Below are positions 63,278-64,000 of a DNA stretch of 64,000 nucleotides, in pieces. Made by a program: the position numbers and the translations under genes. Below the pieces are notes generated by a model. That model saw nothing but the letters and a program-made list of their open reading frames with translations, was not told where the DNA came from and ran no database searches. Every line of letters begins with the position of its first letter. Within the stretch, counting starts at the first letter, position 1. The DNA is from Arthrobacter woluwensis (GTDB lineage: Bacteria > Actinomycetota > Actinomycetes > Actinomycetales > Micrococcaceae): assembly GCF_030816155.1 (NCBI RefSeq), contig NZ_JAUSXR010000001.1, forward strand, positions 3,038,001-3,102,000, written 5' to 3'.

Positions 63278-64000
63278 TGTCCGCACCTCGCACGGCGCCC
63301 CTGCTGATCGGCATCGACGGCCGGTCCGGCGCCGGGAAGACCACCCTCGCCGTCGAACTGTGCGCCCGGCTGCGGCAGCACCGCACCGTCTCCCTGTTCC
63401 ACCTCGAGGACATCTACCCGGGGTGGCAGGGTCTCGACCAGGGGATCCAGCGCTATCTGGACTCCGTCCTCGCGCCGCTCTCCACAGGCCACGACGCCGA
63501 GTGGACCACCTGGGACTGGGCTGCCGGCACGGACGGTCCGCTCCGCACGACGCCGGCCGCGGACGTCGTCGTGATCGAAGGTGTGGGCGCCTGTGCCGCT
63601 GGCGCCCGGGAACTGCTCGACGCCACGATCTGGGTCTCCGGCGCGGACGACGAGCGGAAGTCCCGCGCCCTGGCCCGCGACGGCGAGAGCTACGTGCCCT
63701 TCTGGGACACCTGGGCGGAGCAGGAGGAACGCTGGCTCGCCACGGATCCCGTGCCGGCGTCCGTGGATGTCACCGTCCGGGACGCGGCGGGCGAAGGCGG
63801 CCCGGGCGAGGGCGGGCCCGGCTCCGGCCACGCCGTCGATGAGGTCCTCGAACTCCTGAGCCACCACCCCGCGCTCCACGCGGAACTCGCCCCGGAACGC
63901 AGCGCGCTGGCCTCCCGGCCCGTGCGTATCACCGCGGCCGGACCTCTGGCCTCCGAGAACGGCACGGCGCTGGACGCCGGAGCCCTCTTCGCGGAGCTCT
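63277..64000 (+). CDS. P-loop kinase-like N-terminus of a longer protein, cut by the window end
   Basis: The frame stays open to the window edge (241 codons). Residues 10-24 (LLIGIDGRSGAGKTTLAVEL) are a P-loop like uridine kinases. FHLEDIYPGW and VVVIEGVGACAAG follow where those enzymes have substrate-binding and Walker B elements. After residue about 200 a Gly/Pro-rich linker leads to ALDAGALFAEL, where a new domain seems to start. By general knowledge of Arthrobacter-like genomes, the next domain may be a chorismate-binding (PabB/TrpE-type) enzyme, but this cannot be seen here. The start overlaps the phosphatase stop. Confidence 0.7.
   Translation, partial: MSAPRTAPLLIGIDGRSGAGKTTLAVELCARLRQHRTVSLFHLEDIYPGWQGLDQGIQRYLDSVLAPLSTGHDAEWTTWDWAAGTDGPLRTTPAADVVVIEGVGACAAGARELLDATIWVSGADDERKSRALARDGESYVPFWDTWAEQEERWLATDPVPASVDVTVRDAAGEGGPGEGGPGSGHAVDEVLELLSHHPALHAELAPERSALASRPVRITAAGPLASENGTALDAGALFAEL

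Overview
The window is about 64 kb of GC-rich chromosome from an actinobacterium. Micrococcales, and most likely an Arthrobacter-like member of the Micrococcaceae, is the best fit. Supporting signs are the dnaK-grpE-dnaJ-hspR operon with HAIR operators, DUF4193, DUF6286, Asp23 and DUF6297-type genes, CebR-type operators, and many genes that look leaderless (TANNNT box 6-7 nt before the start codon). I see no rRNA, tRNA, CRISPR array, transposase or phage gene. The coding density is high and most of the window looks like ordinary chromosome.

Layout. (1) 1-4.9 kb: an Asp23/AmaP/GlsB envelope-stress operon on the minus strand. Divergent from it is an overlapping trio: an ECF sigma factor, a ZAS-type anti-sigma candidate with an Asp23-like C-terminus, and a glutamate-racemase-like protein that lacks both catalytic cysteines. 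(2) 5-9.7 kb: a D-threonine aldolase-like enzyme, a DUF2262 protein, an AlaX-type editing protein, an ECF41 sigma factor with its carboxymuconolactone decarboxylase partner and a matching promoter, and a MarR regulator. (3) 9.8-18.4 kb: a cellulose, beta-glucan and cellobiose locus (CebR-like repressor, GH1, ABC importer, GH6-CBM2, GH16) tied together by four CebR-type palindromes. (4) 18.6-24.5 kb: a YhgE-like membrane protein, a NarL-type two-component system, and a divergent MacB-like ABC transporter whose permease is frameshifted. (5) 24.5-31.7 kb: pta-ackA, small conserved proteins, and a MarR/SDR pair bracketed by 34-nt direct repeats. (6) 31.8-40 kb: a SWIM/SNF2 helicase, zinc alcohol dehydrogenase, LysR and several long intergenic hairpins. 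(7) 39.7-43.8 kb: the dnaK operon. (8) 43.8-50 kb: a Tat-signal secreted protein, a frameshifted SDR bracketed by a repeated hairpin element, TetR/epimerase, DoxX, and a YbdK-type ligase. (9) 50-64 kb: a fatty-acid desaturase with MarR, an Nramp-related transporter, tandem VOC proteins, an ABC-type pair, DUF4193, a methyltransferase, a LysE exporter, a low-molecular-weight phosphatase, and the first part of a P-loop protein that runs off the end.

How the genes work together. The secreted GH6 and GH16 enzymes would cut cellulose and mixed-linkage glucan. The CebEFG-like importer would take up cellobiose, and the GH1 enzyme would hydrolyse it in the cytoplasm under the LacI-type repressor. The sigma/anti-sigma/Asp23 neighbourhood is the best candidate for something not fully described: the proposed anti-sigma factor carries the same fold as the envelope-stress proteins encoded across the promoter region. 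Two separate SDR loci are bracketed by direct repeats, which hints at cassette-like insertion or deletion.

All functional calls come from reading motifs, gene order and start/stop context. No database search was possible.
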